Of a DNA stretch of 64,000 nt, positions 1 through 11,369 are shown in pieces; the first letter of the stretch is position 1; each line of letters begins with the position of its first letter. Where the stretch lies: NCBI RefSeq assembly GCF_964355755.1, contig NC_092675.1:13779312-13843311 (forward strand). Reading direction: 5' to 3'. Source of the stretch: Antedon mediterranea (Eukaryota; Echinodermata; Crinoidea; Comatulida; Antedonidae). The notes beneath the pieces are model-generated. The model saw nothing but the letters and a program-made list of their open reading frames with translations. It was not told where the DNA came from and did no database searches. Position numbers and translations under genes: made by a program.

Positions 1-176
1 ATGTTTTAGACCATTTTGAGCATTTAGAAAAAACTTTTTCACACAAAACACCAAAGTGCTTAGAATAGCTTCAAATCGCATTTGGAGACGTTTTAGACCA
101 TTTTGTGATTTTTGAAAAAACTTGTTAACATAAAAACACCAAAGTGCTTAGAATAGCTTCAAATCACATTTGGAGA

Positions 177-264
177 CGTTTTAGACCATTTTGTGATTTT
201 CGAAAAAACTTGTTAACATAAAAACACGAAAGTGCTTAGAATAGCTTCAAATCGCATTTGGAAA
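177..264 (+). repeat. Type A satellite monomer (88 bp), example
   Basis: This is a representative of the commonest monomer. The distance from one CGTTTTAGACC to the next is exactly 88 bp here and again from 265 to 353. The middle reads GTGATTTTCGAAAAAACTTG, then GTTAACATAAAAACACC or the ACACG variant. The tail is GCTTAGAATAGCTTCAAATC followed by GCATTTGGAGA. Because 88 is not a multiple of three, runs of type A shift reading frame each monomer. Confidence 0.9.
197..260. other. Three short dyad symmetries inside a type A monomer
   Basis: Within one monomer there are three palindromic elements: TTTTCGAAAA at 197-206, GTTAAC at 212-217 and CAAATCGCATTTG at 248-260 (5-bp arms around CGC; this copy is intact). 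All three recur in most type A monomers. Types B and C keep only parts of them. Short dyads are a known property of some centromeric satellites that lack a CENP-B box; a function here is inference. Confidence 0.6.
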
Positions 265-1208
265 CGTTTTAGACCATTTTGTGATTTTCGAAAAAACTTG
301 TTAACATAAAAACACGAAAGTGCTTAGAATAGCTTCAAATCGCATTTGGAAACGTTTTAGACCATTTTGTGATTTTCGAAAAAAATTGTTAACATAAAAA
401 CACCAAAGTGTTTAGAATAGCTTCAAATCGCATTTGGAGACGTTTTAGACCAATTTGTGATTTTCGAAAAAACTTATCAACATAAAAACACCAAAGGGTT
501 TAGAATAGCTTCAAATCGCATTTGGAAACGTTTTAGACCATTTTGTGATTTTGAAAAAACTTGTTAACATAAAAACACCAAAGTGCTTAGAATAGCTTCA
601 AATCGCATTTGGAGACGTTTTAGACCAATTTGTGCATTTCGATGAAACTTGATTACACAAAAACATCAACGTGCTTAAAATCACATTATAAACCGTTTTA
701 GACCATTTTGAGCATTTCGATAACACTTTTCACACAAAAACATCAAAGAGCACAAAATAGCTTAATATCGTATTTAAAAACGTTTTAGACCATTTTTAGC
801 ATTTGGACAAAACTTTTTCACACAAAACACCAAAGTGCTTAGAATAGCTTCAAATAACATTTGGAGACGTTTTAGACCATTTTGTGCATTTCGATGAAAC
901 TTGGTTACACAAAAACATCAAAGTGCTTAAAATCACATTATAAATCGTTTTAGACCATTTTGAGCATTTCGACAAAACTTTTTCACACAAAATATCAAAG
1001 GGCTTAGAATAGCTTCAAATCGCATTTGGAGACGTTTTAGACCATTTTGTGATTTTCGAAAAAACTTTTTAACATAAAAACACCAAAGTGCTTAGAATAG
1101 CTTCAAATCACATTTGGAGACGTTTTAGACCATTTTGTGATTTTCGAAAAAACTTGTTAACATAAAAACACGAAAGTGCTTAGAATAGCTTCAAATCGCA
1201 TTTGGAAA

Positions 1209-1286
1209 CGTTTTAGACCATTTTGTGATTTTCGAAAAAAATTGTTAACATAAAAACACCAAAGTGCTTAGAATCACATTATAAAC
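1209..1286 (+). repeat. Hybrid A/D satellite monomer (78 bp), example
   Basis: The first two thirds match type A (GATTTTCGAAAAAAATTG, then GTTAACATAAAAACACC). The end switches after GTGCTTAGAA to the type D tail TCACATTATAAACC, and the next box starts after 78 bp. The same hybrid recurs at about 3010-3086, 5652-5730 and in other higher-order units, so it arose once or a few times and was then amplified. Confidence 0.75.
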
Positions 1287-2154
1287 CGTTTTAGACCATT
1301 TTGAGCATTTCGATAACAATTTTCACACAAAAACATCAAAGAGCACAAAATAGCTTAATATCGTATTTAAAAATGTTTTAGACCATTTTGAGCATTTAGA
1401 TAAAACTTTTTCACACAAAACACCAAAGTGCTTAGAATAGCTTCAAATCGCATTTGGAGACGTTTTAGACCATTTTGTGATTTTTGAAAAAACTTGTTAA
1501 CATAAAAACACCAAAAGTGCTTAGAATAGCTTCAAATCACATTTGGAGACGTTTTAGACCATTTTGTGATTTTCGAAAAAACTTGTTAACATAAAAACAC
1601 GAAAGTGCTTAGAATAGCTTCAAATCGCATTTGGAAACGTTTTAGACCATTTTGTGATTTTCGAAAAAACTTGTTAACATAAAAACACGAAAGTGCTTAG
1701 AATAGCTTCAAATCGCATTTGGAAACGTTTTAGACCATTTTGTGATTTTCGAAAAAAATTGTTAACATAAAAACACCAAAGTGTTTAGAATAGCTTCAAA
1801 TCGCATTTGGAGACGTTTTAGACCAATTTGTGATTTTCGAAAAAACTTATCAACATAAAAACACCAAAGGGTTTAGAATAGCTTCAAATCGCATTTGGAA
1901 ACGTTTTAGACAATTTTGTGATTTTGAAAAAACTTGTTAACATAAAAACACCAAAGTGCTTAGAATAGCTTCAAATCGCATTTGGAGACGTTTTAGACCA
2001 TTTTGTGATTTTCGAAAAAACTTGTTAACATAAAAACACCAAAGTGCTTAGAATAGCTTCAAATCGTATTTGGAGACGTTTTAGACCATTTTGAGATTTT
2101 CGAAAAAACTTGGTTACACAAAAACATCAAAGTGCTTAAAATCACATTATAAAC

Positions 2155-2241
2155 CGTTTTAGACCATTTTGAGCATTTCGATAACACTTTTGACACAAAA
2201 ACATCAAAGAGCACAAAATAGCTTAATATCGTATTTAAAAA
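2155..2241 (+). repeat. Type B satellite monomer (87 bp), example
   Basis: The box is followed by AGCATTTCGATAACACTTTT, then a run with ACATCAAAGAGCACAAAATA and the tail GCTTAATATCGTATTTAAAA. The monomer spans exactly 87 bp. Type B usually sits after a D or A/D monomer and before a C monomer, giving D-B-C triplets. Its CAAAATAGCTTAA motif is the site at which the LINE inserted in one copy. Confidence 0.85.
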
Positions 2242-2328
2242 CGTTTTAGACCATTTTGAGCATTTCGACAAAACTTTTTCACACAAAACACCAAAGTGCT
2301 TAGAATAGCTTCAAATCGCATTTGGAGA
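2242..2328 (+). repeat. Type C satellite monomer (87 bp), example
   Basis: The box is followed by AGCATTTCGACAAAAC (or the TTAGACAAAAC and TTAGATAAAAC variants), then TTTTTCACACAAAACACC and an A-like tail ending GCATTTGGAGA. The length is exactly 87 bp. It almost always follows type B. Confidence 0.85.
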
Positions 2329-2406
2329 CGTTTTAGACCAATTTGTGCATTTCGATGAAACTTGATTACACAAAAACATCAAAGTGCTTAAAATCACATC
2401 ATAAAC
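2329..2406 (+). repeat. Type D satellite monomer (78 bp), example
   Basis: The box variant CGTTTTAGACCAATTTGTGC is followed by ATTTCGATGAAACTTG, ATTACACAAAAACATC and the shortened tail AAAATCACATCATAAACC (elsewhere ACATTATAAACC). It is about 10 bp shorter than A because the tail is reduced. Monomers B, C and D together make 252 bp, a multiple of three, which explains why reading frames stay open across B-C-D stretches on the minus strand. Confidence 0.85.
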
Positions 2407-5400
2407 CGTTTTAGACCATTTTGAGCATTTCGATAACACTTTTCACACAAAAACATCAAAGAGCACAAAATAGCTTAATATCGTATTTAAAAACGTTTTA
2501 GACCATTTTGAGCATTTCGACAAAACTTTTTCACACAAAACACCAAAGTGCTTAGAATAGCTTCAAATCGCATTTGGAGACGTTTTAGACCAATTTGTGC
2601 ATTTCGATGAAACTTGATTACACAAAAACATCAAAGTGCTTAAAATCACATTATAAACCGTTTTAGACCATTTTGAGCATTTCGATAACACTTTTCACAC
2701 AAAAACATCAAAGAGCACAAAATAGCTTAATATCGTATTTAAAAACGTTTTAGACCATTTTGAGCATTTAGACAAAACTTTTTCACACAAAACACCAAAG
2801 TGCTTAGAATAGCTTCAAATCGCATTTGGAGACGTTTTAGACCATTTTGTGATTTTTGAAAAAACTTGTTAACATAAAAACACCAAAGTGCTTAGAATAG
2901 CTTCAAATCACATTTGGAGACGTTTTAGACCATTTTGTGATTTTCGAAAAAACTTGTTAACATAAAAACACGAAAGTGCTTAGAATAGCTTCAAATCGCA
3001 TTTGGAAACGTTTTAGACCATTTTGTGATTTTCGAAAAAACTTGTTAACATAAAAACACGAAAGTGCTTAGAATCACATTATAAACCGTTTTAGACCATT
3101 TTGAGCATTTCGATAACAATTTTCACACAAAAACATCAAAGAGCACAAAATAGCTTAATATCGTATTTAAAAATGTTTTAGACCATTTTGAGCATTTAGA
3201 TAAAACTTTTTCACATAAAATACCAAAGTGTTTAGAATAGCTTCAAATCGCATTTGGAGACGTTTTAGACCATTTTGTGATTTTTGAAAAAACTTGTTAA
3301 CATAAAAACACCAAAGTGCTTAGAATAGCTTCAAATCACATTTGGAGATGTTTTAGACCATTTTGTGATTTTTGAAAAAACTTGTTAACATAAAAACACG
3401 AAAGTGCTTAGAATAGCTTCAAATCACATTTGGAGACGTTTTAGACCATTTTGTGATTTTTGAAAAAACTTGTTAACATAAAAACACGAAAGTGCTTAGA
3501 ATAGCTTCAAATCGCATTTGGAAACGTTTTAGACCATTTTGCGATTTTCGAAAAAGATTGTTAACATAAAAACACCAATGTGCTTAGAATCACATTATAA
3601 ACCGTTTTAGACCATTTTGAGCATTTCGATAACAATTTTCACACAAAAACATCAAAGAGCACAAAATAACTTAATATCGTATTTATAAATGTTTTAGACC
3701 ATTTTGAGCATTTCGACAAAACTTTTTCACACAAAACACCAAAGTGCTTAGAATAGCTTCAAATCGCATTTGGAGACGTTTTAGACCATTTTGTGATTTC
3801 GATGAAACTTGATTACACAAAAACATCAAAGTGCTTAAAATCACATTATAAACCGTTTTAGACCATTTTGAGCATTTCGATAACACTTTTCACACAAAAA
3901 CATCAAAGAGCAAAAAATAGCTTATTATCGTATTTAAAAACGTTTTAGACCATTTTGAGCATTTAGACAAAACTTTTTCACACAAAACACCAAAGTGCTT
4001 AGAATAGCTTCAAATCGCATTTGGAGACGTTTTAGAACATTTTGTGTTTTTCGAAAAAAACTGTTAACATAAAAACACCAAAGTGCTTAGAATAGCTTCA
4101 AATCGCATTTGGAGACGTTTTAGAACATTTTGTGTTCTTCGAAAAAACTTGTTACCATAAAAACACCAAAGTGCTTAGAATAGCTTCAAATCGCATTTGG
4201 AGACGTTTTAGACCATTTTGTGATTTTTGAAAAAACTTGTTAACATAAAAACACCAAAGTGCTTAGAATAGCTTCAAATCACATTTGGAGACGTTTTAGA
4301 CCATTTTGTGATTTTCGAAAAAACTTGTTAACATAAAAACACCAAAGTGCTTAGAATAGCGTCAAATCGTATTTGGAGACGTTTTAGACCATTTTGTGAT
4401 TTTCGAAAAAACTTGTTAACATAAAAACACCAAAGTGCTTAGAATAGCATCAAATCGCATTTGGAGACGGTTTAGACCATTTTATGATTTTGAAAAAACT
4501 TGTTAACATAAAAACACCAAAGTGCTTAGAATAGCTTCAAATCGCATTTGGAGACGTTTTAGACCATTTTGTGATTTTCGAAAAAACTTGTTAACATAAA
4601 AACACCAAAGTGCTTAGAATAGCTTCAAATCGTATTTGGAGACGTTTTAGACCATTTTGAGATTTTCGAAAAAACTTGGTTACACAAAAACATCAAAGTG
4701 CTTAAAATCACATTATAAACCGTTTTAGACCATTTTGAGCATTTCGATAACACTTTTCACACAAAAACATCAAAGAGCACAAAATAGCTTAATATCGTAT
4801 TTAAAAACGTTTTAGACCATTTTGAGCATTTCGACAAAACTTTTTCACACAAAACACCAAAGTGCTTAGAATAGCTTCAAATCGTATTTGGAGACGTTTT
4901 AGACCAATTTGTGCATTTCGATGAAACTTGATTACACAAAAACATCAAAGTGCTTAAAATCACATCATAAACCGTTTTAGACCATTTTGAGCATTTCGAT
5001 AACACTTTTCACACAAAAACATCAAAGAGCACAAAATAGCTTAATATCGTATTTAAAAACGTTTTAGACCATTTTGAGCATTTCGACAAAACTTTTTCAC
5101 ACAAAACACCAAAGTGCTTAGAATAGCTTCAAATCGCATTTGGAGACGTTTTAGACCAATTTGTGCATTTCGATGAAACTTGATTACACAAAAACATCAA
5201 AGTGCTTAAAATCACATTATAAACCGTTTTAGACCATTTTGAGCATTTCGATAACACTTTTCACACAAAAACATCAAAGTGCTTAAAATCACATTATAAA
5301 CCGTTTTAGACCATTTTGAGCATTTCGATAACACTTTTCACACAAAAACATCAAAGAGCACAAAATTGCTTAATATCGTATTTAAAAACGTTTTAGACCA

Positions 5401-5484
5401 TTTTGAGCATTTCGACAAAACTTTTTCACACAAAACACCAAAGTGCTTAGAATAGCTTCAAATCGCATTTGGAGACGTTTTAGA

Positions 5485-8400
5485 CCATTTTGTGATTTTT
5501 GAAAAAACTTGTTAACATAAAAACACCAAAGTGCTTAGAATAGCTTCAAATCACATTTGGAGACGTTTTAGACCATTTTGTGATTTTCGAAAAAACTTGT
5601 TAACATAAAAACACGAAAGTGCTTAGAATAGCTTCAAATCGCATTTGGAAACGTTTTAGACCATTTTGTGATTTTCGAAAAAAATTGTTAACATAAAAAC
5701 ACCAAAGTGCTTAGAATCACATTATAAACCGTTTTAGACCATTTTGAGCATTTCGATAACAATTTTCACACAAAAACATCAAAGAGCACAAAATAGCTTA
5801 ATATCGTATTTAAAAATGTTTTAGACCATTTTGAGCATTTAGATAAAACTTTTTCACACAAAACACCAAAGTGCTTAGAATAGCTTCAAATCGCATTTGG
5901 AGACGTTTTAGACCATTTTGTGATTTTTGAAAAAACTTGTTAACATAAAAACACCAAAAGTGCTTAGAATAGCTTCAAATCACATTTGGAGACGTTTTAG
6001 ACCATTTTGTGATTTTCGAAAAAACTTGTTAACATAAAAACACGAAAGTGCTTAGAATAGCTTCAAATCGCATTTGGAAACGTTTTAGACCATTTTGTGA
6101 TTTTCGAAAAAACTTGTTAACATAAAAACACGAAAGTGCTTAGAATAGCTTCAAATCGCATTTGGAAACGTTTTAGACCATTTTGTGATTTTCGAAAAAA
6201 ATTGTTAACATAAAAACACCAAAGTGTTTAGAATAGCTTCAAATCGCATTTGGAGACGTTTTAGACCAATTTGTGATTTTCGAAAAAACTTATCAACATA
6301 AAAACACCAAAGGGTTTAGAATAGCTTCAAATCGCATTTGGAAACGTTTTAGACAATTTTGTGATTTTGAAAAAACTTGTTAACATAAAAACACCAAAGT
6401 GCTTAGAATAGCTTCAAATCGCATTTGGAGACGTTTTAGACCATTTTGTGATTTTCGAAAAAACTTGTTAACATAAAAACACCAAAGTGCTTAGAATAGC
6501 TTCAAATCGTATTTGGAGACGTTTTAGACCATTTTGAGATTTTCGAAAAAACTTGGTTACACAAAAACATCAAAGTGCTTAAAATCACATTATAAACCGT
6601 TTTAGACCATTTTGAGCATTTCGATAACACTTTTGACACAAAAACATCAAAGAGCACAAAATAGCTTAATATCGTATTTAAAAACGTTTTAGACCATTTT
6701 GAGCATTTCGACAAAACTTTTTCACACAAAACACCAAAGTGCTTAGAATAGCTTCAAATCGCATTTGGAGACGTTTTAGACCAATTTGTGCATTTCGATG
6801 AAACTTGATTACACAAAAACATCAAAGTGCTTAAAATCACATCATAAACCGTTTTAGACCATTTTGAGCATTTTGATAACACTTTTCACACAAAAACATC
6901 AAAGAGCACAAAATAGCTTAATATCGTATTTAAAAACGTTTTAGACCATTTAGAGCATTTCGACAAAACTTTTTCACACAAAACACCAAAGTGCTTAGAA
7001 TAGCTTCAAATCGCATTTGGAGACGTTTTAGACCAATTTGTGCATTTCGATGAAACTTGATTACACAAAAACATCAAAGTGCTTAAAATCACATTATAAA
7101 CCGTTTTAGACCATTTTGAGCATTTCGATAACACTTTTCACACAAAAACATCAAAGAGCACAAAATAGCTTAATATCGTATTTAAAAACGTTTTAGACCA
7201 TTTTGAGCATTTAGACAAAACTTTTTCACACAAAACACCAAAGTGCTTAGAATAGCTTCAAATCGCATTTGGAGACGTTTTAGACCATTTTGTGATTTTT
7301 GAAAAAACTTGTTAACATAAAAACACCAAAGTGCTTAGAATAGCTTCAAATCACATTTGGAGACGTTTTAGACCATTTTGTGATTTTCGAAAAAACTTGT
7401 TAACATAAAAACACGAAAGTGCTTAGAATAGCTTCAAATCGCATTTGGAAACGTTTTAGACCATTTTGTGATTTTCGAAAAAACTTGTTAACATAAAAAC
7501 ACGAAAGTGCTTAGAATCACATTATAAACCGTTTTAGACCATTTTGAGCATTTCGATAACAATTTTCACACAAAAACATCAAAGAGCACAAAATAGCTTA
7601 ATATCGTATTTAAAAATGTTTTAGACCATTTTGAGCATTTAGATAAAACTTTTTCACACAAAACACCAAAGTGTTTAGAATAGCTTCAAATCGCATTTGG
7701 AGACGTTTTAGACCATTTTGTGATTTTTGAAAAAACTTGTTAACATAAAAACACCAAAGTGCTTAGAATAGCTTCAAATCACATTTGGAGATGTTTTAGA
7801 CCATTTTGTGATTTTTGAAAAAACTTGTTAACATAAAAACACGAAAGTGCTTAGAATAGCTTCAAATCACATTTGGAGACGTTTTAGACCATTTTGTGAT
7901 TTTTGAAAAAACTTGTTAACATAAAAACACGAAAGTGCTTAGAATAGCTTCAAATCGCATTTGGAAACGTTTTAGACCATTTTGCGATTTTCGAAAAAGA
8001 TTGTTAACATAAAAACACCAATGTGCTTAGAATCACATTATAAACCGTTTTAGACCATTTTGAGCATTTCGATAACAATTTTCACACAAAAACATCAAAG
8101 AGCACAAAATAACTTAATATCGTATTTATAAATGTTTTAGACCATTTTGAGCATTTCGACAAAACTTTTTCACACAAAACACCAAAGTGCTTAGAATAGC
8201 TTCAAATCGCATTTGGAGACGTTTTAGACCATTTTGTGATTTCGATGAAACTTGATTACACAAAAACATCAAAGTGCTTAAAATCACATTATAAACCGTT
8301 TTAGACCATTTTGAGCATTTCGATAACACTTTTCACACAAAAACATCAAAGAGCAAAAAATAGCTTATTATCGTATTTAAAAACGTTTTAGACCATTTTG

Positions 8401-9927
8401 AGCATTTAGACAAAACTTTTTCACACAAAACACCAAAGTGCTTAGAATAGCTTCAAATCGCATTTGGAGACGTTTTAGAACATTTTGTGTTTTTCGAAAA
8501 AAACTGTTAACATAAAAACACCAAAGTGCTTAGAATAGCTTCAAATCGCATTTGGAGACGTTTTAGAACATTTTGTGTTCTTCGAAAAAACTTGTTACCA
8601 TAAAAACACCAAAGTGCTTAGAATAGCTTCAAATCGCATTTGGAGACGTTTTAGACCATTTTGTGATTTTTGAAAAAACTTGTTAACATAAAAACACCAA
8701 AGTGCTTAGAATAGCTTCAAATCACATTTGGAGACGTTTTAGACCATTTTGTGATTTTCGAAAAAACTTGTTAACATAAAAACACCAAAGTGCTTAGAAT
8801 AGCGTCAAATCGTATTTGGAGACGTTTTAGACCATTTTGTGATTTTCGAAAAAACTTGTTAACATAAAAACACCAAAGTGCTTAGAATAGCTTCAAATCG
8901 CATTTGGAGACGGTTTAGACCATTTTATGATTTTGAAAAAACTTGTTAACATAAAAACACCAAAGTGCTTAGAATAGCTTCAAATCGCATTTGGAGACGT
9001 TTTAGACCATTTTGTGATTTTCGAAAAAACTTGTTAACATAAAAACACCAAAGTGCTTAGAATAGCTTCAAATCGTATTTGGAGACGTTTTAGACCATTT
9101 TGAGATTTTCGAAAAAACTTGGTTACACAAAAACATCAAAGTGCTTAAAATCACATTATAAACCGTTTTAGACCATTTTGAGCATTTCGATAACACTTTT
9201 CACACAAAAACATCAAAGAGCACAAAATAGCTTAATATCGTATTTAAAAACGTTTTAGACCATTTTGAGCATTTCGACAAAACTTTTTCACACAAAACAC
9301 CAAAGTGCTTAGAATAGCTTCAAATCGCATTTGGAGACGTTTTAGACCAATTTGTGCATTTCGATGAAACTTGATTACACAAAAACATCAAAGTGCTTAA
9401 AATCACATCATAAACCGTTTTAGACCATTTTGAGCATTTCGATAACACTTTTCACACAAAAACATCAAAGAGCACAAAATAGCTTAATATCGTATTTAAA
9501 AACGTTTTAGACCATTTTGAGCATTTCGACAAAACTTTTTCACACAAAACACCAAAGTGCTTAGAATAGCTTAAAATCGCATTTGGAGACGTTTTAGACC
9601 AATTTGTGCATTTCGATGAAACTTGATTACACAAAAACATCAAAGTGCTTAAAATCACATTATAAACCGTTTTAGACCATTTTGAGCATTTCGATAACAC
9701 TTTTCACACAAAAACATCAAAGTGCTTAAAATCACATTATAAACCGTTTTAGACCATTTTGAGCATTTCGATAACACTTTTCACACAAAAACATCAAAGA
9801 GCACAAAATTGCTTAATATCGTATTTAAAAACGTTTTAGACCATTTTGAGCATTTCGACAAAACTTTTTCACACAAAACACCAAAGTGCTTAGAATAGCT
9901 TCAAATCGCATTTGGAGACGTTTTAGA
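5485..9927 (+). repeat. 4443-bp higher-order repeat, unit 2
   Basis: This is the directly adjacent second unit. Differences from unit 1 include 3216/7659 and 3221/7664, where unit 1 in copy 1 has private changes, and an extra C-to-T type change in the type B monomer near 6871 (ATTTTGATAAC). At about 9928 the sequence departs into a type D monomer with a CATTTTGATG variant. Confidence 0.85.
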
Positions 9928-11367
9928 CCAATTTGTGCATTTTGATGAAACTTGATTACACAAAAACATCAAAGTGCTTAAAATCACATCATAAACCGTT
10001 TTAGACCATTTTGAGCATTTCGATAACACTTTTCACACAAAAACATCAAAGAGCACAAAATAGCTTAATATCGTATTTAAAAACGTTTTAGACCATTTTG
10101 AGCATTTCGACAAAACTTTTTCACACAAAACACCAAAGTGCTTAGAATAGCTTCAAATCGCATTTGGAGACGTTTTAGACCAATTTGTGCATTTCGATGA
10201 AACTTGATTACACAAAAACATCAAAGTGCTTAAAATCACATTATAAACCGTTTTAGACCATTTTGAGCATTTCGATAACACTTTTCACACAAAAACATCA
10301 AAGAGCACAAAATAGCTTAATATCGTATTTAAAAACGTTTTAGACCATTTTGAGCATTTAGACAAAACTTTTTCACACAAAACACCAAAGTGCTTAGAAT
10401 AGCTTCAAATCGCATTTGGAGACGTTTTAGACCATTTTGTGATTTTTGAAAAAACTTGTTAACATAAAAACACCAAAGTGCTTAGAATAGCTTCAAATCA
10501 CATTTGGAGACGTTTTAGACCATTTTGTGATTTTCGAAAAAACTTGTTAACATAAAAACACGAAAGTGCTTAGAATAGCTTCAAATCGCATTTGGAAACG
10601 TTTTAGACCATTTTGTGATTTTCGAAAAAACTTGTTAACATAAAAACACGAAAGTGCTTAGAATCACATTATAAACCGTTTTAGACCATTTTGAGCATTT
10701 CGATAACAATTTTCACACAAAAACATCAAAGAGCACAAAATAGCTTAATATCGTATTTAAAAATGTTTTAGACCATTTTGAGCATTTAGATAAAACTTTT
10801 TCACACAAAACACCAAAGTGCTTAGAATAGCTTCAAATCGCATTTGGAGACGTTTTAGACCATTTTGTGATTTTTGAAAAAACTTGTTAACATAAAAACA
10901 CCAAAGTGCTTAGAATAGCTTCAAATCACATTTGGAGATGTTTTAGACCATTTTGTGATTTTTGAAAAAACTTGTTAACATAAAAACACGAAAGTGCTTA
11001 GAATAGCTTCAAATCACATTTGGAGACGTTTTAGACCATTTTGTGATTTTCGAAAAAACTTGTTAACATAAAAACACGAAAGTGCTTAGAATAGCTTCAA
11101 ATCGCATTTGGAAACGTTTTAGACCATTTTGTGATTTTCGAAAAAGATTGTTAACATAAAAACACCAATGTGCTTAGAATCACATTATAAACCGTTTTAG
11201 ACCATTTTGAGCATTTCGATAACAATTTTCACAAAAAAACATCAAAGAGCACAAAATAACTTAATATCGTATTTATAAATGTTTTAGACCATTTTGAGCA
11301 TTTCGACAAAACTTTTTCACACAAAACACCAAAGTGCTTAGAATAGCTTCAAATCGCATTTGGAGAC
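9928..11367 (+). repeat. Extra partial copy of the higher-order unit (offset 3147)
   Basis: This block matches about 6780-8220 at an offset of 3147 bp, for example the GGAGATG variant at 10935 against 7788. It stops abruptly at about 11368, where a type A monomer missing one T (GACGTTTAGACC) begins the diverged island. It looks like a partial third copy of the 4443-bp unit entering at a different phase. Confidence 0.7.
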
Positions 11368-11369
11368 GT

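Larger units (their letters stand above)
1042..5484 (+). repeat. 4443-bp higher-order repeat, unit 1
   Basis: Sequence from about 1042 to 5484 matches 5485 to 9927 at a constant offset of 4443 bp. A diagnostic extra A in ACACCAAAAGTGC occurs near 1513 and near 5956. Other shared landmarks are the AAAATAACTTAATATCG variant and the TTTTGTGTTCTTCG variant. Left of about 1042 the two positions carry different monomers. The unit is a mosaic of about 50 monomers of all types. Confidence 0.85.

Noticed and set aside
177-353. Mammalian-type CENP-B box in the monomer
   Set aside because: The monomer has TTCG followed by A runs but lacks the CGGG part of the core pattern, so no match is claimed.
2059-2286. 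Short minus-strand ORFs of 67-82 codons, also at 3683-3886, 6502-6729, 8126-8329, 9452-9700, 14789-14992 and the equivalents in macro-copy 2
   Set aside because: They lie wholly in satellite, repeat a 29-residue period equal to the 87-bp monomer, begin and end wherever 88-bp monomers or variants break the frame, and resemble no protein family I recognise. They are not annotated as genes.
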